DNA of 64,000 nucleotides from Stictocephala bisonia (GCA_035578905.1 JAQJVL010000003.1:6867512-6931511), one strand, 5' to 3'. Shown: positions 50,647-61,973, counted from the first letter of the stretch. Program-made: numbers and translations. Notes: generated by a model from the letters alone, not told the origin.

Positions 50647-51918
50647 CCCAAATTGAGAGAGGTTTCTGTACAAATTCAGATTAATTATGAAATAAGTTAG
50701 TGTACTGAGCAGAACAATTGTCTTATATCTTTTTTTATGTTTAAAGTTATAACATCCTTATCAGACATATTAGAAATTTGCACCTGGGGTTAAGCATTAG
50801 AGAAGACTTTACAGTCCCAATTTCACCCATTAACAAAGGCATATTTAAATTAATTTCTATGTTAAGGTTTCTGAACAGACTGGGGATATATTGGTTTATT
50901 TCATTTTATAATACAATCTAATGTTTTCTTAGGTTGCCTAATGATAATTATTATTAATTTAAATATACGTCAAAGGATAGGTTAAAGAAATATTGAAACA
51001 ACAGTTGAATTTAACTAAAAGCACAACATTGGCAATATACATTCAAATAAAGGGTTACATAAAAAGGTCAAAGGACACTTTCAAAGGTTAAAGTAGACAG
51101 AAGGATTCAGATAAAATTCGGTTACAGCTTGGAAACACAAAGCTAATGTGTAAAAAAGAAACCAAACAATGTCGACGGCGAACTAAAGTGGTCATTTATC
51201 TAACTTTATTAACCAAAACGATTGTATTTTTTCTTTAAATCACCCGATTTTTTAGCAATATATAGGTATTATTAAAGAATTATTATTTTTGAAATCTTAT
51301 TTTGTATCCTTTTCTGACGTTGCTGATAAATCACACTGATTGGCAATTAAAAATACACTAATAGAGTGTATAAGCTCTATGTGAACTAATTTTTGTCGAT
51401 AAGTTTTAACCACCTCTAATGCGACGTTTCCAGTATTCCACAAGTCATTCACAGTCGGTGGGGGATGGATCTTAATGAGCCAAGAGCTAATTTTTTCCAG
51501 TTACAATACTAGCATATAGAAATCGGTATTTTAATGTTGTTTATATATTGATCTAATACTCATAAAGAATTGCTAATAAGACATCAGAGGTTCTTTGTAA
51601 TTTAGCTTCAAGTCTGTTTCAAGAAAATGTAAAACATGTATTTTATAAATTAATTAAAAATGATAGTCTGCCTCTGATAGTATGTTTTATCAATTCATAG
51701 TTTTTGAAGGTAGAATTCATATTCTGGTTTAATAACTTTAACAGTCAGTATTAGAATAGCGTTGAAGTGTTCAAATTAAATAATGTATAATTATTGTTTC
51801 ATTAAAACCTTATGACTAATTTTTATTAGCACAATGAAGGTACAACGAGAACTGACTTTGTCAAAAACACTTTACTGTACTATCAGCCTGTTTTTATTAT
51901 AGAGGAGTTCTCACTCAC
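50647..51918. other. AT-rich non-coding DNA
   Basis: No recognisable feature. Confidence 0.4.
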
Positions 51919-51971
51919 CCTACACACCAAGGATTCATCCAGCTAGTAGAACTCTCATATACAAAACAGCC
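51919..51971 (-). CDS. Candidate minus-strand micro-exon
   Basis: The minus strand shows tatgtttatgcttcag (acceptor), 53 bases, then gtgagtgag (donor). One frame is open throughout and encodes GCFVYESSTSWMNPWCV. Splice sites are good on both sides. The product is not recognised, and its phase does not link directly to the other minus-strand candidates. Confidence 0.25.
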
Positions 51972-52466
51972 CTGAAGCATAAACATAAAAACCAAATAAA
52001 TAATAAACATGACGCTTTATAATATTGGGAAAATTTACAAATTATCAAAAGCTGACTTGTGATTAGAAATAGTAGTAATTTTCCTGAAACAAGCTATATA
52101 TATTTTAAACAGCTATAATATTTAAAAACAATATCCTATTTTTAAACAGTAGATTATATAAACAAGACTAAACTTGATATTTTTAAAGTGAGATAAGGCT
52201 CATTTAAAATACGTATGATAACATGTAATTTTACTTATACAAATATAAATTTAAAATTCGTATTCTTGTTGAAAATAGATAGATATATACAGTTCTACTT
52301 TTGTAAGAAACAAATGTTTACGAAAAGGAAAAGTTAAGTTTAATGGCCCATTCAGCGATTAAAATAGTGTAGTTGTAAAAATATGTATCAGCAAACTAAC
52401 AACATTTTAAGTATTTTACATTAAATTAATTTACTCTGTCGATAATTCTTTTCCTCCTGTCCATAG

Positions 52467-52518
52467 CAGTCAGGCTCGAGACCTTGGATGGTCCTGACAT
52501 AGTCATCACCTGCCCCAA
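52467..52518 (+). CDS. Candidate internal exon of a nuclease-like gene
   Basis: The acceptor is the best in the window: ttcttttcctcctgtccatag ends at 52466. A second in-frame AG three bases on gives a NAGNAG pair. The frame reads VRLETLDGPDIVITCPK and meets a stop immediately after a gtaata donor at 52519. Phase is 1 in, matching the 48064 donor, and 2 out. In secreted non-specific nucleases a short N-terminal module carries a similar v.L..G..v.i.Cp segment. That is family knowledge recalled without a search. Confidence 0.4.
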
Positions 52519-52654
52519 GTAATATTGTCTTAATGACTCCACAAACCGGGGTTGGTTAGGGATGAAAATTATATCGTCAGGAAGAGAATTCCAAAGGAAC
52601 CTATCCGTAATTTATTATTTAATTATGTGTAGTGTTGTAGTAATTAAGAAACGT

Positions 52655-52815
52655 GCCTTTTGAACACGATAAGAGTCGAATTTTGTGACTGTGATCGTCT
52701 CGCCCTGAGGATGACCACTGTAATGTGGCCGAAAAGTCGGCAATGTTTGTACATAGCCCAGTGACGTGGTCGAACCCTGAAGACCTAGAACTTGTTAGTG
52801 ATAATGACGACCGTG
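52655..52815 (+). repeat. PLE-tail-like repeat, copy 2
   Basis: Contains cgccctgaggatgaccactg, gtggccgaaaagtcggcaat and tagcccagtgacgtggtcga. It is shared with 5081-5205. The arrangement ctgagga, hairpin, gaaa resembles tails of Penelope-like elements. No coding part is seen. Confidence 0.5.
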
Positions 52816-55048
52816 GAAGCCTATCCATGAAGATGTTTGTTATCACAAAATGAAAAAAAAAACTTTTTTTAGAACTTATAACACTTTTGAATGATATTTA
52901 AGGTGTTCTTCGAAGAACATTTTAAATTGTTAACAATGTTGTTTGAACTTAGTTGATTCTTAGCTTCACACGAAATTTAAATCCTTATTTATTTACTTCA
53001 TATTTTTCAGGTTCTTTTAGTAGTAAATGATATTTTCTGCCTTATCTATCCATCTTAGTTTTTTTGTCCATTTCAGATTTAAGAATTCCAATCTTAAGAA
53101 ATGTTTCATCTTTTTAGTTGCAAGATTATTAGGATATGTATACTTTGTAATTCAAACAAATGGTACTTTGATATAGAAATTCAAATACACTTTTCGGAAA
53201 CTCGGTATAAATGTACAATCAATATTTCATTTAATGATACGTAGTGGTAATAACAAAGTGATTTTACTAAAAAAATCGATCACAGCGTCAAAACATGTGG
53301 GGGAGTTGAGTATTTATGTTTATTCAATTGGATTGAAAACAAACATTAGTTCCAACCAACAGTAAACAAAATCACTGACTGACGAGCATTGTATTGATTG
53401 GTGAATATTTCATTGGATGTTACCGGGTCATTATAATAAGTTATTGTTGTTCCAGAAATTATATATTAATCATGGCTTAAAAGCAAACAAGGCCATTACT
53501 TGTTCTGTTTGCACAATTGAATTAAAAACAATTATTGTTCAAACAAACAACAGTCAAACAGTTTAATTGTCAATAAAATCATTCGACCGTTAACTCTCTA
53601 TGCCTACAGAGTGTTGTTATGGTCTAATAAGTTTGTACAGAAATCGGTTATTAGGTTTAAATTATTAGAAAACTAAGTTTTTATTTATAAATATTAAAGT
53701 ATATAACAAATTCACACTTATAATTTTTAGCACAGGGTACATCGGGGAAACCTGAGGATTAAATTCAAAATCATTTATTATTTATAAAATTGATATTACA
53801 TTGCAGGGTTTTTTTAATCTTTCTAGCATATAGCTATTTGAGAGATCAACTAATTTTATCATAATGAAATATCTTTAATATTTAGATACTGTTTTCTTAA
53901 AGTAACTAAAAAAAATAAAAAATAAATAAATAAACAAATTAACAAATACCAAGGATAAATAGTTAAAGAAAACCAAAGAACATTTTTTATTCATTATAAG
54001 TCTTTTTTTTTCAAAAATGTATTTTTTTATATCAGTAATACTAATTTTTATTTTATTTTGGAGTTTATCTCAATTAATTGTTTGATTGCTTAAAACTTCC
54101 TTTTGGATCACGACTGGTAGTCCTAACTCCACATGAGCCTCAAAGCGTTAAATGTTAACACAATGGAAATAAACAAATAAATAATATAAATAACTGTATA
54201 AAACACATATACTATAAATCGGCATTTTGATTAAATACATTTTGAGAGTTACCAGGAACATGTATTTTGCCGAAGTATTACACTGATATTAAAATCAAAC
54301 TAATAACCAAAACTCAACAAAAAAATCATAAAAAGTGCTCTCAAGGTATAATAATCGTAAGATTCAAATACAAATGAAAAATTCATAAGTTTGATTCAAA
54401 TATAACCGGAAATAAACTATCATATGAATAGTTTAATAAATATAAAGATGAATTTCGTGCAGTAAAATGCTTTGCGATTCAAATGTTTTAAAAAAAAAAA
54501 ACATAATTTACCTAATTTAATTTTATGTATAGAATTAAAGCATTTAGAAAGAAATTTTAACGAATGCCAACAGACATAGAGAAGAGTCTCTTTTTGTATA
54601 TCTCTTATACAAATCATTCCATTGAAAAGATATGAAAGAAGAGACGGGAGGTACATTGTGTTGCTAAATAGGTCTGAAACAAATGTGGGGTCCAATTTAA
54701 ACAACAATCACTAGCTAACTAAGGCATTCACTTGAATAACCAACAAAGCACATTTTGGGTTGTAATAACAGTTATTGTTCAACTTGCAAACTGGTGCGCT
54801 ATAAGTTAACTTGGGACATTATTTAATTTTTCTACATACGTATGATTTATATGTTTTCTAAATGTAAGTTTAAAATTAACTAAAGCTCCCTTTATGAATG
54901 ATTGGTAATTGGTTAAAGAAAAAAACATTCTATGAATATTAAAACCTTTAAAATAAAAATTAAATATTTGTTATTGATTGAAAAAAAATAAAAAAAAATA
55001 AAAAAAAACTTGATATTGTTATATGGTCTGAGTAGTCTTGTCGTGAAC
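52816..55048. other. AT-rich DNA
   Basis: No recognisable feature. A 95-codon minus frame at 54420-54707 spans a poly(A) tract and looks like chance. Confidence 0.4.
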
Positions 55049-55189
55049 TTATATAGCATTACTATAAGATTGAATATTTTCGATAACCTCATAGCCAGGG
55101 TAGTCTAGGAGCTTACCGATAAACTGGAATCTGATCCACTTCACATTAGTCTGATGCTCGGCTGACTCACTTATCTCTCTCAAAGGCCA
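55049..55189 (-). CDS. Possible minus-strand exon or short coding remnant
   Basis: An open frame of 46 codons in a GC-richer pocket includes VKWIRFQFIGKLLDYPGYEV. A consensus-like donor (atcg then gtaagc) lies inside it at 55117/55116, so coding might end there. The upstream acceptor is unclear. The product is not recognised. Confidence 0.22.
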   Translation of the reverse strand, partial: WPLREISESAEHQTNVKWIRFQFIGKLLDYPGYEVIENIQSYSNAI

Positions 55190-55643
55190 TCACCTAATTA
55201 CGGTAACAAAGTTGCACATGTATATTTTGATTGTTTTACAGTAAAATTGTCACCACATATTACTGTTACGTCGGTCGTACACCCACCTAGGGTGGTTAAA
55301 ATACAATTCACGCAACCCATTATAAGGGGACGATTTTTATTTATCTTCTATCACTATTGGTTGAAGCCATTTTACTATGAATTTGTACAAGAGTTATAAG
55401 TGATTGCTGTTGTCTTGTGCTGAAAAAAAATTATATTCCTGACTCTATGATTACATATTTCTATTATTCAAAAATATAAGCGACAATGAAACCAGGTTAA
55501 AAATAGGCATTTTCGTAAAATTTAAAATACCTGAGTTATTTATAGGTTGACGCATTTGTATATTTTAGCTGTGAGTTTTGTTCCTGCGTAAAGAAGATAT
55601 AAATTTCTGTTTCACTGAAAAAAAAACAAAAAAAAAAAAACTA

Positions 55644-55692
55644 TTAGATTCATTTCCGTAGACTCCAAACTCTTCTACGGAAATGAATCTAA
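55644..55692. repeat. Perfect 19-bp hairpin
   Basis: ttagattcatttccgtaga (55644-55662) is exactly complementary to tctacggaaatgaatctaa (55674-55692) across an 11-base loop. It follows an A-rich tract. It could be a small hairpin RNA or a fold-back scar. Confidence 0.9.
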
Positions 55693-55849
55693 GGAGAATA
55701 ATAGTAATATGCTAGTCACAGGTAACAATGTAAAGTTCTAAATAATTATTAATAATTTGCAATCCAGTACATTATGAAATATTTTATTATGGATTAAAAT
55801 TTTAAAACGTAATTGATTAATATATGTTAGAAACTAATAAAGAAACTAA

Positions 55850-56190
55850 TTGGCTAATTCATTATAGCTTTAATTGTAATTTATTTAATACTGACAGTGG
55901 GAATGTAAGTTTTTTATAAGCTAATATTAGAAGTATTCGAAATAAATTTTGTGTGTTTGAAGCAATGGTAAATTCTATTAAAGATGAAATAACAATTATT
56001 GTTCTAGCCGAGGTTTGGATTAATACAGAAGAAGTAGGATTATATAGGTTACCAGGTTACAACATTTACAGCGGGTGTAATGACAGATATGCGTCTGGAG
56101 GAGTTATTGTATATACTGTATAGATTCTAGTATTAGAGTTAAGGTGAATTATTGTATAATGAATAGAGCAGATTGTGTGTTGTGTACTAG
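55850..56190 (+). pseudogene. LINE endonuclease N-terminal fragment
   Basis: The plus strand encodes the first part of an AP-type endonuclease: NIRSIRNKFCVFEAMVNS, IIVLAEVWI, LPGYNIYSG and ASGGVIVYT. After a frameshift near 56120 comes IRVKVNYCIMNRADCVL. These are the N..S...K, E-W and GG..IY signatures of jockey/CR1-type LINEs. The coding match ends exactly where the 13-bp array begins. Confidence 0.72.
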
Positions 56191-56639
56191 TTTTGCGTAA
56201 TAGTGTTATGTACTAGTGTTGCGTACTAGTGTTGTGTACTGGTTTTGCGTAATAGTGTTGTGTACTAGTGTTGTGTACTAGTGTTGCGTACTACTGTTGT
56301 GTACTAGTGTTGTGTACTAGTGTTGCGTACTAGTGTTGTGTACTACTGTTGTGTAGTAGTGTTGCGTACTAGTGTTGTGTAATAGTGTTATGTACTAGTG
56401 TTGCGTACTAGTGTTGCGTAGTAGTGTCCTGTACTAGTTTTGCGTACTAGAGTTGCTTACTAGTGTTGTGTAATAGTGTTATGTACTAGTGTTATGTACT
56501 AGTGTTGTGTAATAGTGTTGCGTACTAGTGTTGCGTACTAGTGTTGCGTAATAGTGTTGCGTATTTGTGTTGTGTTATTGTGTTATGTACTAGTGTTGTG
56601 TAATAGTGTTGCGTACTAGTGTTGCGTACTAGTGTTGTA
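56191..56639. repeat. 13-bp tandem array, left block
   Basis: About 35 units of gtgttgtgtacta/gtgttgcgtacta with frequent variants (aatag for actag). The same array resumes at 57618 after the LINE 3' piece. Confidence 0.95.
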
Positions 56640-57617
56640 TGTTGTATTTCTCGCAACTTCAAATCAACTTCTCGAATGGTTCACTAAAAATAAATTATAT
56701 CTAAATCTCTCAAAAACAGAACTCATAGAATTTCAATCTCAGACAACACAGAATATTCCCAGTAACTTTCTTCTCAGTAACAATCCTTTAAATAACGTCC
56801 TAAACACAAGATTTTTAGGGGTCCATATTGATTTTAGTCTAAAGTGGAACACTCACATAAATTATCTGGTAAAACAGCTTAATTCTACAATATTTGCCCT
56901 GAGGTGCCTCTCGTCATTTGCCTCCCAAGAAACTCTCAGGCTGGGCTACGTTGGATTGTTTGAGTCCAGAGTGTGCTATGGAATAATTTTCTGGGGATTT
57001 TGTAGTGCATCCACTTTTGAAAGAGTTTTCCGTCTCCAAAAGAGGGCTCTGAGAGTTGTCTGGGGATTGCAACAGTCGCAGAGCTGTAGGGATGTCTTCC
57101 GATCAAGTGGTACTCTCACCTTAACTTGCCTTCTAATTTATCATTCAGCAGTTTTTATTTTTAAAAATAAGAATGAATTTCCTGTCTTAGAACACTGTTA
57201 TAACACAAGACACAAAAATAATCTGGTAATCAATAAATTTAGATTGTCGTTGTTCAAAAACTCACTATTTTACTTAGGACCAAAAATATTCAATTCTCTT
57301 CCACATCATATAAAAACCCAAAATAGCTTAAAATCATTTAAAACTATTTTAAAAGACTACTTGATCGGGAGAGCTTTTTATAGCCTTCAAGAGGCTCTCG
57401 AGGGGGCCCCATTTTGAGGCATGCAGATCGAAATGTCAAATGGTAATTGATGTACATAGATTTTTATTTTTATTTTAATCATTATTGTGATTTACACTTT
57501 ACTTTAACTATTTTAAATTTGTTGTTTATATTATGTATTTACTGACTTGCACAGAAAACTGTATAATGTTCGATTGTGTAAATAAAGAAATTGAATTAAA
57601 TTGAATTGAATTGAATT
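56640..57617 (+). pseudogene. LINE reverse transcriptase C-terminal fragment with 3' UTR
   Basis: The frame to 57417 encodes the post-catalytic region of a non-LTR reverse transcriptase. It starts with LLEWFTKNKLYLNLSKTE, then TRFLGVHIDFSLKWNTHINY (thumb), LQKRALRVVWG, YNTRHKNN and GPKIFNSLPHHIK. The catalytic motifs are absent. The 3' UTR ends in ttgaattaaattgaattgaa pentamer repeats, a LINE-type tail. The first ten codons of the open frame come from the 13-bp array and are not LINE sequence. Confidence 0.85.
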
Positions 57618-58358
57618 GTGAACTAGTTTTGCGTACTAGTGTTGCGTACTAGTGTTGTGTAATAGTGTTATGTACTAGTGTTGTGTAATAGTGTTATGTA
57701 TTAGTGTTGTGTAATAGTGTTGCGTACTAGTGTTGTGTAATAGTGTTATGTACTAGTGTTGTGTAATAGTGTTATATACTAGTGTTGCGTACTAGTGTTG
57801 CGTACTAGTGTTGCGTACTAGTGTTGTGTACTAGTTTTGCGTACTAGTGTTGCGTACTAGTTTTGTGTACTAGTGTTGCGTGCTAGTGTTGTGTACTAGT
57901 GTTGAGTACTATTTTTGCGTAATAGTGTTGTGTACTAATTTTGCGTAATAGTGTTGTGTACTAGTGCTGTGTACTAGTGTTGTGTACTAGTTTTGCGTAA
58001 TAGTGTTGTGTACTAATGTTGTGTACTAGTTTTGCGTACTAGTGTTGCGTACTAGTGTTGCGTACTAGTTTTGTGTACTAGTGTTGCGTACTAGTGTTGT
58101 GTACTAGTGTTGAGTACTATTTTTGCGTAATAGTGTTGTGTACTAATTTTGCGTAATAGTGTTGTGTACTAGTGCTGTGTACTAGTGTTGTGTACTAGTT
58201 TTGCGTAATAGTGTTGTGTACTAGTGTTGCGTACTAGTGTTGTGTACTAGTTTTGCGTATTAGTGTTGTGTACTAGTGTTGTGTACTAGTTTTGCGTAAT
58301 AGTGTTGTGTACTAGTGTTGCGTACTAGTTTTGTGTACTAGTGTTGCGTACTAGTGTA
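57618..58358. repeat. 13-bp tandem array, right block
   Basis: About 57 units of the same repeat as 56191-56639, ending at ctagtgtagaataatttggc. Local duplications of several units are visible, for example around 57900-58010 and 58100-58210. Confidence 0.95.
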
Positions 58359-58889
58359 GAATAATTTGGCCTCTTAAGGGTTGATTATTGCATAATATTT
58401 AATGAATACTAATATATAAAACTTCCTTCATTAACCTTTACAAGTTACTCAAATTTATAGGTTTCAGTATTATTATTAATGAAACCTCTTTCATATTTGT
58501 TTTTTGAGAAATTGTACGTTAATATATCCAAAGATTTTTAAATTTAAAACATTATTAAATATTTTATTTAATTCATAATGTTTCTAAATTGAAAAAGCTA
58601 ATACCTTATCTCTTACACATAAAAGGGGATTGTAACGATAAATGTACAGTTATCATGAGTAAGGAAAATTATTGGTAAAAGGCTAAAACTGTTTTTACTG
58701 GACGAATGTCGTAAAAGTGGAAGAGCAGAGGTTATATTCTTGTGTGTGACTGTTTACAGACACGTAATGTTTCAACACGTAAATTGTGTAAATAAATCTT
58801 GTTTTACAACCAATCCTTAAATTCTGCCAAAGTACTAATTCACCAACATTATATATGAAAATATAACTAAGAAATAATTTTATGCACTC

Positions 58890-58958
<69 letters not shown>

Positions 58959-59172
58959 ATCTAGTATCTTACAGCAAATAAAAAAAAAAAAAAAAATATT
59001 TTGTTGTTGATCTATAGGTACCATTGTCGCTTGTTTTCTAAAACTAAGACAAATCTTGACACATTTCTTCTCGAAGAAGATTATCTAACAACCTGTTTAT
59101 GGAAGCGCATATTATTTAATAATTCATTTGATGACATTAACTATGATTAAAACGTTTTAAGTGAGAAATACA
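58359..59172. other. AT-rich spacer with a (TA)n tract
   Basis: (TA)n fills 58891-58956. A frame across it is low-complexity. Confidence 0.7.
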
Positions 59173-59364
59173 GTCGGTTCTGGTGGCGCAGTGCTGTAAC
59201 CCAGCTACTTGGGGGACAAATTATTGAGGAGATTGTACTCGATAGGTTCTATCCTCTTAATACCGAGACGGCGTCCCCTCAATGGTTACTTTCGACGTGG
59301 ACACTACTAGTGAAGTCTGGGGTGTCCGTGTTGGATGGCAGTCAAGATTCAGATGTTGTGTAGG
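59173..59364 (+). repeat. SINE-A, 5' part
   Basis: Matches the first ~190 bases of the 29331 copy: ggtggcgcagtgctgtaacc, agattgtactcgataggttc and ggtgtccgtgttgg. The 3' half is missing. Confidence 0.85.
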
Positions 59365-59759
59365 GAAAAGTTATTTACATATTTTTTTAGTGATACGATA
59401 TTTATAAATAGAAGATGGTATAAATACGTTTTAGTATTGATTATTTATTATTTTATACCTTTGCTATGTTACTTAATGTATTGGTAAGTGACAGATTGAA
59501 AAGTATAGTTGAATATAAATATGTATTCAATTAAGAAATGGTTAAGTGTGTTATAATAGCCTGACTGTCTTATAAAAACACCAATTTGAATTAATACGCG
59601 TTATTCTAATTAAAATTCTAAATTCAACTATAAAGACTTGTATAGTGCCATTTTGGATTATGAAATTATTACAAAGAATAATATTAGATATAACAAGCTA
59701 AACACTTATTATTTCCACATTATTGTTTATTTATAAAATGTCCCGCGGTTTGATCTCAG
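59365..59759. other. AT-rich DNA, possible intron
   Basis: Nothing recognised. Confidence 0.35.
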
Positions 59760-59826
59760 AGCGTTCTTACAGCAAATGCTGAAACTACGAGAAGTTTGGA
59801 AATGCAACAGCCAATGGTGTGACAAT
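59760..59826 (+). CDS. Candidate internal exon of a nuclease-like gene
   Basis: A ctcag acceptor (AG at 59758-59759) and a strong donor (caat then gtaagt) bound 67 bases with non-AT codon use. Phase 2 in accepts the 52518 exon. Phase 0 out leads to the 62745 exon. The frame reads AFLQQMLKLREVWKCNSQWC then DN. An alternative acceptor at ttcttacag (59772) would break the phase link. Two cysteines suggest a secreted product. Family assignment rests on the flanking exons. Confidence 0.4.
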
Positions 59827-60703
59827 GTAAGTCAGCCGCAAACCTAGCAATGCCTTTACATTTTGCATTGTTGTCACGTTTTAGCACCTATTTTATCAAC
59901 CTAAGTAGTGTGTTATTTGTGAAATCGAATTTAAATAAAAATACCTAGATTAAGGATTTTTTAATTGTTTAGTTTTTCTCGTATATTTTGTTTCATATTG
60001 ATTACAATTTGTTCTTATAGCGTGTTGTTAAAAGAACAAATTATAAACGAGAAAAAATAATTGTATTATTGTTCTATAGTATTATTGTTTTAACTAATTA
60101 AAAAATGCCCCATCAAGTAATTATTGTCTACCTTGTTGCATCATCGAAATGCAGACAAGTGCGTTAATTGCAAGTCGGGACATGTATTAAATGAAGTATA
60201 ATAATGTATTTTACATGGAATAGTAGATTTAAAGGTATTTAGACGAGTGCATATTATTATTAAACAAATGTAAATATATGTTTAAAATTGAAACATAAAA
60301 ACTTTATTTGGTCACCTTATGTTAAATATTTAGGCTGTCATAAATGGTAACATTTTTTTTGAAAATTCCATAAAACTTCATATTTACTTAAGAAGCTACA
60401 AACATTAACAATGATTAACTGAATGAGCAAACGATTGAAGCAGTAGTGAAAACTATTATTTGTACCATAAAACTGGAGAAAAATTATTTTTCTACATAAG
60501 TATACGAATATGAGTGATCTATTAGGTAAAAATGCATGGATATCTGTATAAAAATAACTATATAGATGGATAACTTTATTTGAATTTTACTAGAATATAG
60601 CATGTAAACCATTAGACTTTTAAAATGTTTAAATTGGAGTGTATTAAAATGTAAACAGGTGTAATGTAATTAGTTTATTCCTTAGGTTGCGTGTTTGTTA
60701 GTA
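59827..60703. other. AT-rich DNA, possible intron
   Basis: A short inverted pair (acaaattgttc-like/gaacaaattat) surrounds 60007-60045. Nothing else is seen. Confidence 0.35.
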
Positions 60704-61492
60704 CCACTGTACGTGTATGGGTGGGCGGGTGGGTCAGTACCACTGTACGTGTATGGGTGGGCGGGTGGGTCAGTACCACTGTACGTGTATGGGTAGGCGG
60801 GTGGGTCAGTACCACTGTACGTGTATGGGTAGGTGGGTGGGTCAGTACCACTGTACGTGTATGAGTGGGCGGGTGGGTCAGTACCACTGTACGTGTATGG
60901 GCGGGCGGGTGGGTCAGTACCACTGTACGTGTATGTGGGGGCGGGTGGGTCAGTACCACTGTACGTGTATGGGTGGGCGGGTGGGTCAGTACCACTGTAC
61001 GTGTATGGGTAGGCGGGTGGGTCAGTACCACTGTACGTGTATGAGTGGGCGGGTGGGTCAGTACCACTGTACGTGTATGGGTGGGCGGGTGGGTCAGTAC
61101 CACTGTACGTGTATGGGTGGGCGGGTGGGTCAGTACCACTGTACATGTACGAGTGGGCGGGTGGGTCAGTTCCACTGTACATGTATGAGTGGGTGGGTGG
61201 GTCAGTACCACTGTACGTGTATGGGTGGGCGGGTGGGTCAGTACCACTGTAAGTGTATGGGTAGGCGGGTGGGTCAGTACCACTGTACGTGTATGAGTGG
61301 GCGGGTGGGTCAGTACCACTGTACGTGTATGGGTAGGTGGGTGGGTCAGTACCACTGTACGTGTATGGGTGGGTGGGTGGGTCAGTACCACTGTACGTGT
61401 ATGGGTAGGCGGGTGGGTCAGTACCACTGTACGTGTATGGGTAGGCGGGTGGGTCAGTACTACTGTACATGTATGAGTGGGTGAGTGGGTTG
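60704..61492 (+). repeat. 36-bp G-rich minisatellite, homogeneous array
   Basis: Twenty-one full units plus a partial one, starting at 60704. Units read ccactgtacgtgtatgggtg, then ggcgggtgggtcagta. Quadruplex-type cores (gggtgggcgggtggg) recur; several units have gggtaggcgggtggg instead. It has the same orientation as the 6.4 kb array and differs by cagt for caat. Open frames of 250-262 codons on three frames follow from the period. Confidence 0.97.
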
Positions 61493-61588
61493 CCTGTCCT
61501 TCTGATTAAGCCATTTTATTCTTTTGTCTTACACATATAATTTTTATGTAAAGTAAAATAATATAGGGCCAAAAGACAAAAAGTCAAT

Positions 61589-61790
61589 GCCTTATTTTCC
61601 CAGGTGAAGTTAGAAGCCCCTCTCAAAAACTCAACCAGGGAACCAGTGATTGTGCTGGCTGGCTGTTTGTCCTTACTGGTTGGTCATCCTTCCATAGAAC
61701 AACCACGATTGATGTCTCTTGACACTGTGTCTTATGATAACGTCAAACCCTCCAGTCAAAGCCACTGGAAGGAGAAGGGCTCACCTACAA
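61589..61790 (-). repeat. SINE-B family copy
   Basis: gccttattttcccaggtgaa, gaacaaccacgattgatgtc and ggagtttgacgttatc (complement) match the 2588 copy from end to end. A 63-codon frame inside is not a gene. Confidence 0.65.
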
Positions 61791-61916
61791 CCTAAAATTA
61801 AACATTAAATATTTCATCTACAATCAACAACAACGAAATTTTAATTTTTAAAATATATCTTTTTTTGAATAAAGACTACTGATAATACACGTGAGACTGA
61901 CAAGTGCACAGTAATA

Positions 61917-61973
61917 TATTATGGGTGAGTGGGTGGGTCAATACCACGTACTTGTATGGGTGGGTAAGATGGC
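61917..61973 (+). repeat. Relic of the 36-bp minisatellite
   Basis: gtgagtgggtgggtcaatac and cttgtatgggtgggtaag preserve one and a half units. Confidence 0.75.

Noticed and set aside
58695..59024. Minus-strand 109-codon frame
   Set aside because: Built on a (TA)n tract encoding alternating I and Y.
60675..61484. Open frames of 250-262 codons on both strands
   Set aside because: Same 36-bp repeat artefact.
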